64,000 bases of DNA from positions 29,363-93,362 of the forward strand of contig JAGEMR010000117.1 of the NCBI GenBank assembly GCA_021030915.1, in the 5' to 3' direction. The translations under genes and the position numbers were made by a program. The stretch comes from Astrothelium macrocarpum (taxonomy: Eukaryota; Ascomycota; Dothideomycetes; Trypetheliales; Trypetheliaceae). Shown piece after piece: positions 53,962 through 64,000 of this stretch; positions within the stretch are counted from its first letter, which is position 1; the number at the start of each line of letters is the position of its first letter. The notes beneath the pieces are model-generated. The model did no database searches. It saw only the letters and a program-made list of their open reading frames with translations, and was not told the origin of the DNA.

Positions 53962-55730
53962 ATGGAGACTCCGCCTCCTAAAGAACCAATATTAGAAGGG
54001 AAATACCCTGCCAAAGACCATGCTCGTCGAGTTGTGGAGTGGATTGCTGCCAATGGCGGGGAGAAGAAGGGCATCATCTATCTTGAGGGTCAAAAGACCA
54101 TGATGATTGAGGTGAATTATAAAGATGAATGGTTCCGAAAAATATTCGATATTGAAATTTTCCTAGGATAAGGACCAAGAAGTGCAGTTCCAGTAAGTTA
54201 TTTTGCTTTACCAAGTAGACTTCACTGCACTGTATCGTCTCATTTCATTGTTTGGTCTCATGAGAATCTATGTCATATTTTGATAACACTGAAAACGCCA
54301 ATACAAGAAACGTTTCCCGTCTCTGAAATAACTCAATCCTTCTTTCTGTATCAAAATCTAGCTTGTGTGTGCAAGAGAGTTCAAATTTGATCGTACTAAT
54401 GATGGTCTTTATAGCCAACGCCGCCACTTCTACTACCTAACAGGCTGTCCACTTCCTGATTGTTTCTTCACCTACGATATAGATGCCGACAGATCCACGC
54501 TCTACATCCCTCCCGTTGACCCTGACGAAGTTGTCTGGAGAGGTCTCCCGGTAACTGTCGAAGAAGCCGCCGAACTGTGAGCTGACTTCCGATACACCAC
54601 CATACCGTCCCATCTACATATTCGATCCTAACTATTCCCAAGTTACGATGTCGACGATGTCCTACCCAACACATCTATCAAATCCCACATCTCCTCCCTC
54701 ACCACCCCCATCCACGCCATCGAGCACCGCATCTCCCCCGACATCCACCTCACCTCCCCGAACTTCGCCCTCCTCCGCCGCGCCATCGAATCCTGCCGCA
54801 TCCGCAAAGACGCCTACGAAGTCGCGCTCGTGCGCCGCGCCAACCACATCAGCTCCGCGGCCCACACCGCCGTGCTCCGCGCCGCACGCCACGCGCCCAA
54901 CGAGCAGAACCTGTACGCGCTGTTCCTGCAGCAGTGCATCGCGCGGGGGTGCCACGAGCAAGCGTACCACCCGATCGTCGCCGGCGGCTGCAACTGCGCC
55001 ACGCTGCACTACGTGCGCAACGACATGGGGCTCAGCAAGAAGCTGAACCTGCTCATCGACGCGGGCGCCGAGTTCGAGTGCTACGCTGCTGATGTGACGA
55101 GGACGTTCCCGCTCTCGGGGAAGTGGACGCGCGAGAGTCGCGAGATTTATGAATTGGTGGCGGAGATGCAGAGGCGCACGATGGAAATGTGTCGCCCCGG
55201 GTTGAGGTGGGAGGATGCGCATGCGAGGGCGCATGAGATTGCGATTGAGGGGTTGTTGAGGTTGGGCATTTTGAAGGGGACGAGGGAGGAGCTGTGGGAG
55301 AAGAGGGTCAGTACGGCGTTTTTTCCGCATGGGCTGGGGCATTATTTGGGGATGGATACGCATGATGTTGGGGGAAATGCGAACTATGCGGATGAAGATC
55401 CTATGTTTAAGTATCTTCGGATCAGAGGCAATGTTCCGAAGGGGGCGATTGTCACAGTGGAGCGTAAGTCAAGCCCGTATAAGGAGAACGAAAGGATATT
55501 GTTAACCACCTTCTGCAGCGGGAGTCTACTTTTGTCGGTTCATCATCGAACCGTATCTGAAGGACGAAAAGACAAAAGGATTGATTGATGAAGAAGTCTT
55601 GGAGAGATATTGGGATGTTGGAGGTGTAAGGATAGAAGATGATGTCTTGATTACGAAGGATGGGTGGGAAAACTTGACGGGTGTAGGCAGTGGAGTGGAC
55701 GAGATAGAGAAGATAATGGCAGAAGGATGA
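53962..55730 (+). CDS. Xaa-Pro dipeptidase/aminopeptidase (M24 family)
   Basis: Five exons fit: 53962-54111, 54167-54192, 54415-54576, 54643-55463 and 55519-55730, giving 456 residues. The second exon is only 26 nt but restores the conserved reading MIEDKDQEVQFHQRRHFYYLTG. The catalytic pita-bread domain has the metal ligands Asp in LIDAGAEFECYAADVTRTF, His in FFPHGLGHYLGMDTHDVGG, Glu in VTVEPGVYF and Glu in VRIEDDVLIT. Fungal homologues cleave X-Pro bonds in the cytosol. Exon 4 is very GC-rich and changes from C-ending to G-ending codons near 55,100. The 222-nt second intron is long for this window but has a good TACTAAT branch site. Confidence 0.9.
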
Positions 55731-56110
55731 CGAATGCAGAGTCAGTATACACTTGGATAAATTTCCTTTAAAGCGACTACCTAGGTATCAGGTAGCTGGG
55801 CTAACGACCAAGGCTACGGCATCGAATTTGATCCCGGAAGCGATGGTTTTACACATGGACATGTGGCCAAGAGTCCCAATCAATTGCTATCAGTCAATCA
55901 ATTATCCTGTTGCTGGTTCATTGCCGCTATTCCTTCGTCTGTCAGTTTCTCGGTGCAGATCCGATCTGTTCCTATGAGTGGCGTAACCTTGGCCAATCGT
56001 CAGTATCTCGGAATAACTTTTAGCCGTGGGTTTAGATATTTTATTGCATCTTCCTTGATTCGATCATTTCTATTCAACGCGATCTATTCGCATTATTGTG
56101 TGCGTGCATA
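55731..56110. other. Intergenic
   Basis: A gap of 380 bp, presumably the promoter of RPA12. No gene was recognised. Confidence 0.4.
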
Positions 56111-56583
56111 ATGGCGCTGGTTGGCAGCTTGCTCTTTTGTACTGATTGCGGTAATCTGCTAAATCGGCAACCACCAGCAGAGCAAAAAATTATCTGCGGC
56201 ATTTGCAACACTCCAAACAAAAGTACATACATCTCCCAAGTCGTGCCTCTTTTGTCGACCAATCTACTCACTTACGTTAAGACAAGTGGCCGCTTACGAC
56301 CGTCACGACGTCTAAGCCTTCCGCGTTTCCGTCAACTCTACGCCAAAAGCGAGGTGACATTCAAAACATTAGTGCCGAAGATATCCAAACATGGGCGTCG
56401 ATAAACCAAATTTGCCCTGAGTGTGATAATCCAAAGATGTTGTTCAAGGATATCCAGTTACGTAGTGCCGATGAGGGAACGACTGTTTTCTATTTCTGCC
56501 CCAATTGTAAACACAGGTACGTATACTTTGCCATTCGATGATTTGTTTGCTGATGAAGTGAAAGATACAACACTAATAATTGA
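56111..56583 (+). CDS. RPA12: RNA polymerase I subunit A12.2
   Basis: Three exons fit: 56111-56222, 56282-56516 and 56565-56583, giving 121 residues, the expected size. The N-terminal zinc ribbon has CTDCGNLL and CGICNT. The C-terminal TFIIS-like ribbon has CPEC, QLRSADEGTTVFYFCPNC and the end KHRYNTNN. The last exon adds only six residues but completes the conserved tail. A12.2 stimulates RNA cleavage by polymerase I and supports termination; the acidic hairpin SADEGT is the catalytic part. Introns are 59 and 48 nt, with a weaker TTAAG acceptor in the first. Confidence 0.9.
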
Positions 56584-57514
56584 TGCCGGACGAATATCCA
56601 CGAATTTGAGAAGTCCTTGGTCAGGGACGATTCGAGTATTCACGTACAAGTGACAATGATTAAAGCATGATAGGCCCTGAAGTATCTGTAGACAGTCAGT
56701 GTATTTCCTACTGCTTTTTCAATTTCTCACGGTTGACAGTCTTCAGCATTGCTTCGAAGGGTTCAAAGCTTGTTGAAGGTGTGCTCTATTGCCACGGAGA
56801 AGACCTCATCAGGGGGCTGCAAAAATACGTTAGACTTTTGCCATAGGACGTAAAATTACCGGACTTGGAGGGTTGACGAAGTGCTGTAGAGGTAACTACA
56901 AGATTGGACTCTTGCGATACGTCGTTGCGATTACTAGGCAGACTCAAGAGGAGCTAAGCAAGACTTTTGTAACGCGGCAGCCTTCATCGGACCGAGCTGC
57001 TAGATTTTGCTATACAATTAGAATCTGCGTCTCCACTGAATCAGCGAATTGTCAGGACTTCCATGTCGATCAACAAATTTGACAGATGCGGGCGAACAAT
57101 ACAAAAGACCAGCGGTAACAATAACTGGATTGTTTTTCTCTTTTCAGCCCATCTAGGTCAGCTTGACTTCATGGACAAATATTTCGATGAATATTGCATC
57201 GATGCACATGATATATGATCAAGCAATGCGCAGGATTGTAGTAAGAACAGGATATCTAGATTCTCTATACTAATGAGGCAACCTCGACTCCACTTGTACC
57301 TGGCAACATCAAGGTATCAGTTTTAGTAAATCCATGGACTTCTCTTAAGCAGAGAAGCCCCACCTTCCCGTATCCCGCAATGAGTCACACGAGTCCACCG
57401 TAAATGCCTGGCTAGAAAGATGCAATAGCTGTGTAGAGTGAAACTAAAATTCGTGGAAACCATCGCTTAGGCTGACGCCGACCGATGCATGGTTGATTGT
57501 ATGTTTTGTATCCT
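56584..57514. other. Intergenic between convergent genes
   Basis: About 930 bp containing the 3' ends of RPA12 and DDI1. No gene was recognised. Confidence 0.4.
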
Positions 57515-59034
57515 TTAGCTCTGGAAGAGCAAACCAGCCGCGTATTCCACATTGCCTCCTGTAGCTTCGAGAGCACGGATAGCTTCATCACGGGAGAAAC
57601 CAAGGCTCTGTAATTGACTAATAGATTCTTGTGGAAAGGAAGCTGGTGCTGGTTGCTGAGTTGAAGCTGCCGGTGTAGATGGGGACCCCAACGTCTGGCC
57701 TGGTCCCTTGAAATTTGTAGATGGCTTTTTAGAGGATCCTTCTGCAGGTCCCACAGCCGACAGACCGGTCGCAGAAGTCCCAGCTGGCCTAACAGCACCA
57801 GACTTTGCACCAATCTCAGTACCATTTGGACCCGCAATGGTTGGCTCGTTCACTTCGGTCTCCATGTATTTTGGGATTTCGCTCTCAGGGAGAAAAGAGA
57901 CTTCATTCATCTCAAATCTCAGAACGCCTTTGTTCAGGTCGATGCAGGCCTGGTATCGCTTGAGCATGTCCAGCCCGAGTAGTAGGTCGACGTCTTTTCC
58001 TTCCATGACAGTGAAGGCACAGGGTAGCTCAGCGTCACCGATCTTGATAAGGGCGGAATGAACGCGTCCGAGGATCTGAGCGGTACCGACGCCTTTTGCA
58101 ACACCAGCATAACGCCTATCAATAAGGCGCATGATACCGCAGGCTTCGGCACAGGACGGGGACATGATGGTAGCTTGGGCGCCGGAGTCTACAAAGGCTT
58201 TGACGGGGTGACCATTTACTTCTGCATTGATGTAGAGCATCGTAACTCGGCCAAAAACTATAAAAGCAGAATAAAATGGTTAGCTTACTCAGATCTTGAG
58301 TGGAGGGGTGAATCGCAAAAAAGAGTGATTAACCTTCTGGGTTGAACTCAAGGGCGTGCTGTAGATTTTCTACTACGTTATTCTGCCTGATCATTTCCTC
58401 AATTTTGCGTTGAGCCTCGACATCGAAAGGATCATCGTTGAGTTTCTGATATTGCTCGTCCCGCTCCCTTGCGCGATCTTGCTCCCGACCAAACTCCTGG
58501 AGGAACACTTCCCAGAACCGGTCTTTGTCGTACAGTGCACTAATCAAATCCGGATTCTGCTCTTGTACACGCGCTCGACCCTCGGGGTGGTTCACCAATC
58601 TCAAACGTATGGTTTCAACTTCGTCTGCTGTCGGTATTCGCCTGCCACGGTCTCCATTCGTTCGTTGTGCCTGATGTCTCGGCTGGGATGTGTGATGCTC
58701 TGGCACTGGACCCTGATTGATTAACACCGCCAACATGTCTCCATCCTTGATGCCCATTTCCTCTAGAGTTTTGCCGTCACCTGAAAGAGGTTGTCCGTTG
58801 AGGAAAAATTGCTGCGAATGTGCAGGAAGATCCGTTTCTGCCTCGACGCTACTCTTCAATCCAGCGACGGTGAAATCGCTTGGCAAGTCCAGAGTGACCA
58901 GCTCGCCATCACGTCTGTCCTCGGGTGCATTTATGTTTATCGTAACGCGAGGCCTAGAATTGTCAGTCATGCCTATTATATGTTGCACAGAAACCGTCCA
59001 TCGGGCCCGCGTTCGGTCCGTGTGCTACTTACAT
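57515..59034 (-). CDS. DDI1: Ddi1, ubiquitin-dependent retroviral-like aspartic protease
   Basis: Three exons fit: 59034-59033, 58953-58334 and 58257-57515, giving 454 residues. The first exon supplies only AT of the start codon; the G comes after a 79-nt intron with GTAAGT donor and a CTGAC branch site, giving MPRVTININAPED. The ubiquitin-like domain (about 1-75) contains VTLDLPSDFTVAGLKSSVE and FFLNGQPL. The protease domain begins MLYINAEVNGHPVKAFVDSG, with catalytic DSGAQ. A C-terminal UBA domain has ISQLQSLGFSRDEAIRALEA. Ddi1 shuttles ubiquitinated clients to the proteasome and cleaves highly ubiquitinated proteins. An alternative start at 58970 would need no first intron. The second donor, GTTAAT, is weak. 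Confidence 0.92.
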
Positions 59035-60121
59035 CTTGGCTCAGCTTGTTTGAAAAGTGGAGAGCAAAGAGAATGGTGGGCGCGTGCCTTGCAATAGTGG
59101 ATATGCAAGTCGCTCGAAAAAGAGAGAAATGAGCAAACCGGGAGGCTCGATCTGAGCGATGAAGGTAACACTGGCGCGCGCGGGTGTAATCGATGAAAGG
59201 CGATAATATCTAAAGAAATCGATCTGGCAGGTATAAAAGAAGGGCAGTAATTCGTAAGCGTGTTGCCGCCTGAAAGTGACTGCTTCACTCTCCCAGTCGC
59301 CGCGGCGAAAGAAGGTAATGGAAACCGAAAGACTGGCCAAGTTTTCCGTGAAGGGTGCTAGGGAGGCTGCTGGACGTGTGAGCACACGTGAGTTGCCTCC
59401 GGTGAAAACGAGTAGCAATACATGTGCGTTGGGGGCTCAGGCTCTAAAGAGAAGAGGCAAGAAGAGGGTTGGAACTGAGAGCGCGCTCTTTGCCAGCGTA
59501 AGACGACGCTGAATTCAACGAGGGGCACGCAGCGCGAGCAGCATCGTCATCGTCCGTTTCACGCTTGCATCTGCGTTGCAGCTGCTAGCCCTGGACTGCA
59601 GCTCGAATTGCAAGCATCTTTTTAATATCCAGTCGTTGCTGCTCCGTCTGCGAGAATCGCTCTCATCACACCCTCTCGATCTCCTGCTCGTACTGGCCCG
59701 CCTCGTACAGCATCCGGTGTAAACACCTGGCCGCATTTCAGAAGGCAGCAGATACGTGAGCCTGCTTTTCATTGGACTACTGCACCATTCTTTTGAATGC
59801 GCGCCTGCTCTTCTGGGTCCACCGTATCGATCTGGAAGCTGATGCTGCACGGCTGACTGTTCCTGGCTGTGTGCCGACACAATAGCATTCAGACTTTACA
59901 AAGTGGAAAGTATTTTCATTGTTCGCTCGTGCACAAACTACAATTGACTTTCCTGTCCGGCTGAATCAATCTCTGGCCTGCCCCGTTGCCTGCCATTGCC
60001 CTCGCAAGCCTCAGTCACACCAAAAGGCCTCCACGCATCTTCGTACGACTTTCAGACCCAGCCAAACTTTACTTGGGTGCAGGTGACAACACATCAAGCA
60101 TCATCCTGCAGATTGATCAGG
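59035..60121. other. Divergent intergenic region
   Basis: About 1.1 kb between DDI1 and the GNAT gene, likely holding both promoters. A basic 64-codon frame at 59320-59512 has no motif and its reality is uncertain. Confidence 0.4.
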
Positions 60122-61293
60122 ATGCCGCGCGATTTTATGGCGGAGAAGACTCTCGGGAGCATGCCTCCATTGGAAAAGTCTCCAGGCAATCTAATTCACA
60201 TGACCAGCTGGAATGCCCAAGACACGGGCCAAGAGCAATCCAAAATCATCCGTTCTTTACATCCTTTTACGCAAATTCTGACTTTGAAAGATATTGAAAG
60301 TTGCATGAAGCTCGAAGAGGCAACATTCCCCCTCGAGCAAAGATGTTCCCGAGAAAAGGTAAGCGAGTCATTTTCACGCATCGAGATGGCATGTCGCTTT
60401 CCGCTCGCACATCTCATTCACGCACCAGAGCCATGGGTATTTGAGATGTGGACCGTTCCGGTTGGGTTTATTCCTGGCAGATATTGGTTCACCTCCACTA
60501 CCAGTGACAATAAGCGCTGTACCTTCATCTCCTTTAGCATACCATTGCTCTGTTGCTCCATTTTGGCGGGGCTCTGTTTTCCTCTTTTTCAAATGCATCT
60601 TCTAGATGGTCCGTGTCAACTTCCGTCGTAATCCAATGATTTGTTGGTCTCGACCGAGGCATACCGAGCCATTTCCACATAGCATACACGCACTCATTCC
60701 TTGCAGATCCAACCGGTGAGGAAAACGCAATGCTTACCTCTGCATAGTTACTATACCGTTTCTCAAAATGTGGCGAGCTCTGTATCGGACTGTTTACTTC
60801 CGCTAGCCCAAATTCCGATGCGAACAAGCTGTGTACTGCGTCCACGGCCAAACCAGTGCTGTCAGGCGATCCCGACCGCAAACTCATCCTTTTAGGACAC
60901 GTTATTGTCACGAAAACCAAAAGGTTGGTTGTCAGCGATGAAGTCATGGCTATTCCTGAAAACTGGAAAGAGCAACCCGATATTGATACCAGCGTTGGGC
61001 ACAAGGAAGATGGCCGCACGGTAGCCGTGCACTCCTTTGCAATCGTGCCCGAATACCAGAAAATGGGGCTTGGTCAGATGCTTATGAAAAGCTATATCCA
61101 GCGAACGAAAGCAAGTGACGTGGCAGATCAGCTTGCACTAATCACCTATGAAAGACTTGTTTCGTTTTACGAGAAACTCGGATTCCAAAATAGGGGAAAG
61201 AGTGACGTTAAGTTCGGGGGAGAGCAGTGGATCAGCATGACTTGCTCCTTACAGGACTGGCACGATGCGCAAGACATGGATGACATGAGCTGA
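60122..61293 (+). CDS. GNAT acetyltransferase, AANAT/polyamine-type
   Basis: Two exons fit, 60122-60358 and 60748-61293, joined by a 389-nt intron in phase 0, giving 260 residues (234 if the ATG at 60200 is used). Exon 1 has HPFTQILTLKDIESCMKLEEATFP and ends REK. Exon 2 continues LYRFSKCGELCIGLFTSASPN, then LLGHVIVTKT, TVAVHSFAIVPEYQKMGLGQMLMKSY, which contains the acetyl-CoA loop (QKMGLGQ), and ALITYERLVSFYEKLGFQNRG. This matches fungal homologues of serotonin N-acetyltransferase and yeast Paa1, which acetylate arylalkylamines or polyamines. The intron is several times longer than others here; the region between has no better exon. Confidence 0.83.
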
Positions 61294-61849
61294 CAGAGAC
61301 GCTCGTGTGCATGATCGATATCAGAACGCCATGGTCCTCAAGTCTCTCGAACTTAGTAAAATCCCAAACCATTCTGTTGAGACATTGATTCACGACAGAG
61401 TGGGGCGTCTGATTCAAGTAATACGATAGTGGCAGGTCGAGCCGATTGCATGGTGAGACTGGTAGCAGTACTGGTCAATCACGAATGTTCACGCCGCTTA
61501 GTCATATCAAAGAGGATCGAAACCCGAGCGGCGAGGAAGTGGGCGTGTGCGGCTAGACAGACCCTTTCCACCAGTGGCTGCGAAGTCATCTTGTCATGCA
61601 CTGTTGGAAATACCAGATATCTCAGCGAGAAGCTAGATGATATGTCAAGTAGATACACAAAATGCATGGAGTTGATTGAATTATCTGTATGAGGATTGCA
61701 CTATGATCGCTATGATCGGTGATCATGGAGTCAGGCATCTAGGCAAATTAATCGGGACCACACAACCCGCGTTTCCCCATCAACCCCACCAAATTTACTA
61801 GTAAACAGCGGGCGCTGCTGGGCCGTTCTATCAACAACATCTTTTTTTT
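61294..61849. other. Intergenic, boundary to AT-rich block
   Basis: About 550 bp of ordinary composition 3' of the GNAT gene. It ends in a T-rich run at about 61842-61851 where the composition changes. No gene was recognised. Confidence 0.4.
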
Positions 61850-64000
61850 TTGTTTTCGTCTTATTCAAATATGATGGTGAATTGTAATTTTGATAATTAC
61901 GTCAATATATATCGATTATTAATTTCTGATTCTGAATTATTATTTTGTCAGTCAAATAAAATTATTCATATATTTCATCAAATTATTCTGAAAATAACTT
62001 TCGATATTGAAAATATCTTTTCGTCATCTCAATATCGATTCAAATATCAAATCCTTCAAATATTCAATTATTCTCATTCAATAATTTATTATCATTTCAA
62101 AAATATCATTTTAAAATATATAAATTTAATTATAAAATTAGAATGATAATGAATTCTCAATTATATTTTAATTATAATAATTTTTTATTAAATTATATTC
62201 AATTTTAAATGTTATATTTTTACATTTTCAAATATATATCTTGAATTATTTTTTTTTATTTAATTAATATATTAAAAAAATAATTTATTGAATAAAATTA
62301 TTATTATTATAAAATATATTAAAAACGATATATCAAATTTATTTTAAAATAAAATCAAATCGATTTTATTAAAAAATATTTCTATTAAATAAAAAAAAAT
62401 TGAAAATTCATATATTTTTTAAATAAAATTCATTTTATCATTAATAAAAAAAATCATTATTAAATCATCAAATATTATTGATAATATTATGAATCTGAAT
62501 ATATATAATTCAAATTATAATAGAATAATATTATATTATATTATTAAATTATTATTGACTGAAATTTCAAAATTGAATTATATTTATATTAAAATTAAAA
62601 AAGAATTAAAAATTTGATACAAAAACGATATATAAAAATATTAAAAGAAATTTATTTATTTATTCTTCGTATATATCAAATCATTTTATCTAAACACGTA
62701 TATAAATATATTATTTTTGAAAAAAAATAAAAATAATATTCATAATAATTATTCAGAATATAATTTTATTAATGAATTCAAAAAAAAAATTATGAAATTA
62801 AATTATATAAAAATTATTCGTATAGGATTTACCACGGTATTATGAATCATATTATTATATGACTCACGTTATATATACATTCCGTATACGATCAATATAC
62901 AAATTTTATATATTTTATATTCACATTTTCAAATTTAAATCTGAATTATCTGAAAAATTATTAAATATATAATTTATTTCTTTCAATTTTTCTTTTTTTG
63001 ATATAATTTTTATTGATCGTTTATGATAATATTTTATATACAATTTCTTTTTTAATATATATATAATTCATAATATATTTATAATTATATAAATATTAAT
63101 ATTTTTTAATTCAACTTTTTTATTTTTAATATTATATTTTTATTTATCAAAAAATTCTGATTGATTTATCAATTATTTGGCCATAATAATGATTATTATA
63201 TTTTAAAATTCGTAAAAATATATCATATATTTAATATAATATTTTATAAATAAATTAATCATATTATTTTTATTCAAAATTTTTATGAATTTTTTATTTA
63301 ATTTAATAAATATAATAATTTTTGAAAAAGAATTTTTTAATAATAAATGATTTAAATTATTTAAATCAGATGATATAAAAATTTTTATATATAATAATGA
63401 TTATATTTAAAATAATTTATTCAAAATTCATCTACGATTTAAAGATATTATATTTATATTTCGAAAATCAATATAAATATTTTTTTTTTATATAATTATA
63501 TTATATATCTGAATGAATATTTTAATTCTTTTTATTTTAAATATCCGTTATATATTGAATTTATAAAATATAATTATTTTATTTATATAAAATCGTTTAA
63601 ATATAGAAAATATATTCATATTAAATAATTAAAATATATATAAATAATATGATGATATAATTATAAAATCAATTTTATTTTTCATATAATAAATGATGAA
63701 TTTGATCTAAATATAATTATTATAATTATTTATAATAAGAAAATATTTATGATTTTTATATCATTCATATATTAAAGAATCAAAAATATTAATTAATTAA
63801 TATAATATCAATTTATTTAATATTTAATCATTTTTATTAATTATAAAATGATATTCTAATAATATTTTTATGAATAATTAATATGAATTTAATTATATAT
63901 TTTTAAAAATTAAAAAAAACGTAAATATTTTATTTATTATATTAATATATTTAATCATTATAATCCATTTTTATTTATTTATTATAATTTTTTATTTTTT
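61850..64000. repeat. Extremely AT-rich gene-free block (isochore edge)
   Basis: From about 61,850 to the window end the sequence is almost only A and T. A hand count over 61,921-62,640 gives about 52 C and 28 G in 720 bases (11% GC). In that stretch about 45 of 52 C are preceded by T and about 24 of 28 G are followed by A. There is no gene or tandem unit, and open frames such as 61850-62146 are composition artefacts. Repeat-induced point mutation of old transposons, or a centromere-type region, are the usual explanations in ascomycetes. The block continues past the window. Confidence 0.85.

Noticed and set aside
54662..55363. 233-codon minus-strand frame opposite the Xaa-Pro peptidase
   Set aside because: It is the shadow of a GC-rich exon; Arg/Leu/Gln-rich text without motifs.
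60534..61019. 161-codon minus-strand frame overlapping the GNAT gene
   Set aside because: It is antisense to the conserved acetyltransferase exon, whose motifs are unambiguous.
61850..62146. 98-codon frame in the AT-rich block
   Set aside because: Its residues are nearly all Ile, Asn, Phe, Tyr, Lys and Ser, as expected from AT-only codons, so it is not a gene.

Overview
The window is nuclear DNA of a filamentous ascomycete (Pezizomycotina). Genes are spaced by 0.2-2 kb and mostly carry short spliceosomal introns of about 46-100 nt with GTAAGT-like donors and CTAAC/CTGAC-type branch sites. The gene set is typical of such fungi: a HET-domain gene, a rhodopsin-like SAT4-type membrane protein, a Kre9/Knh1-like wall protein, a Pho80-like cyclin and a DUF6697 protein. 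I cannot fix the class. No tRNA, rRNA, CRISPR or intact transposon was found.

Left part (1-5.3 kb) is accessory. It has a 40-residue zinc-ribbon micro-ORF, an aminoglycoside-phosphotransferase-like gene with one in-frame TAG, and a HET-domain gene with one frameshift. From 6.2 to 24 kb lie mostly core genes: the nuclear pore scaffold NUP170 (-) diverging from AIM41 (+), a GMC oxidoreductase, a C2H2+PHD+UIM protein, an RKM5-like lysine methyltransferase (-) diverging from a long-chain acyl-CoA synthetase (+), and a leukotriene-A4-hydrolase-like M1 aminopeptidase. A small secreted cysteine protein and a large disordered nuclear-type protein follow.

From 29.6 to 42 kb the window is again core: URA5 (-) and RRP8 (+) share a 239-bp promoter, then a DUF6697 gene (-), a SAP30-type Sin3-binding protein, mitochondrial MDJ1 and the ESCRT factor BRO1. 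From 42 to 50 kb it is accessory: a rhodopsin-like protein, a short-chain dehydrogenase whose intron lacks a usable acceptor, and an unrecognised gene with an in-frame TAG. From 50.6 to 61.3 kb come a Pho80-like cyclin, a Kre9/Knh1-like protein, a prolidase-family peptidase, RPA12, DDI1 and a GNAT acetyltransferase.

The last 2.15 kb (61,850-64,000) switch abruptly to about 89% A+T with no genes. Surviving C residues there are almost all preceded by T, and surviving G residues mostly followed by A. This looks like the edge of an AT-rich isochore shaped by a context-dependent mutator.

The genes do not form one pathway. The most notable points are four accessory genes each with a single lesion, a repeated switch from C-ending to G-ending codons inside several genes, twin covarying hairpins downstream of BRO1, and the AT-rich edge. 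All exon coordinates were derived by hand from splice signals and reading frame, and family names are from motif recognition, not a database search.
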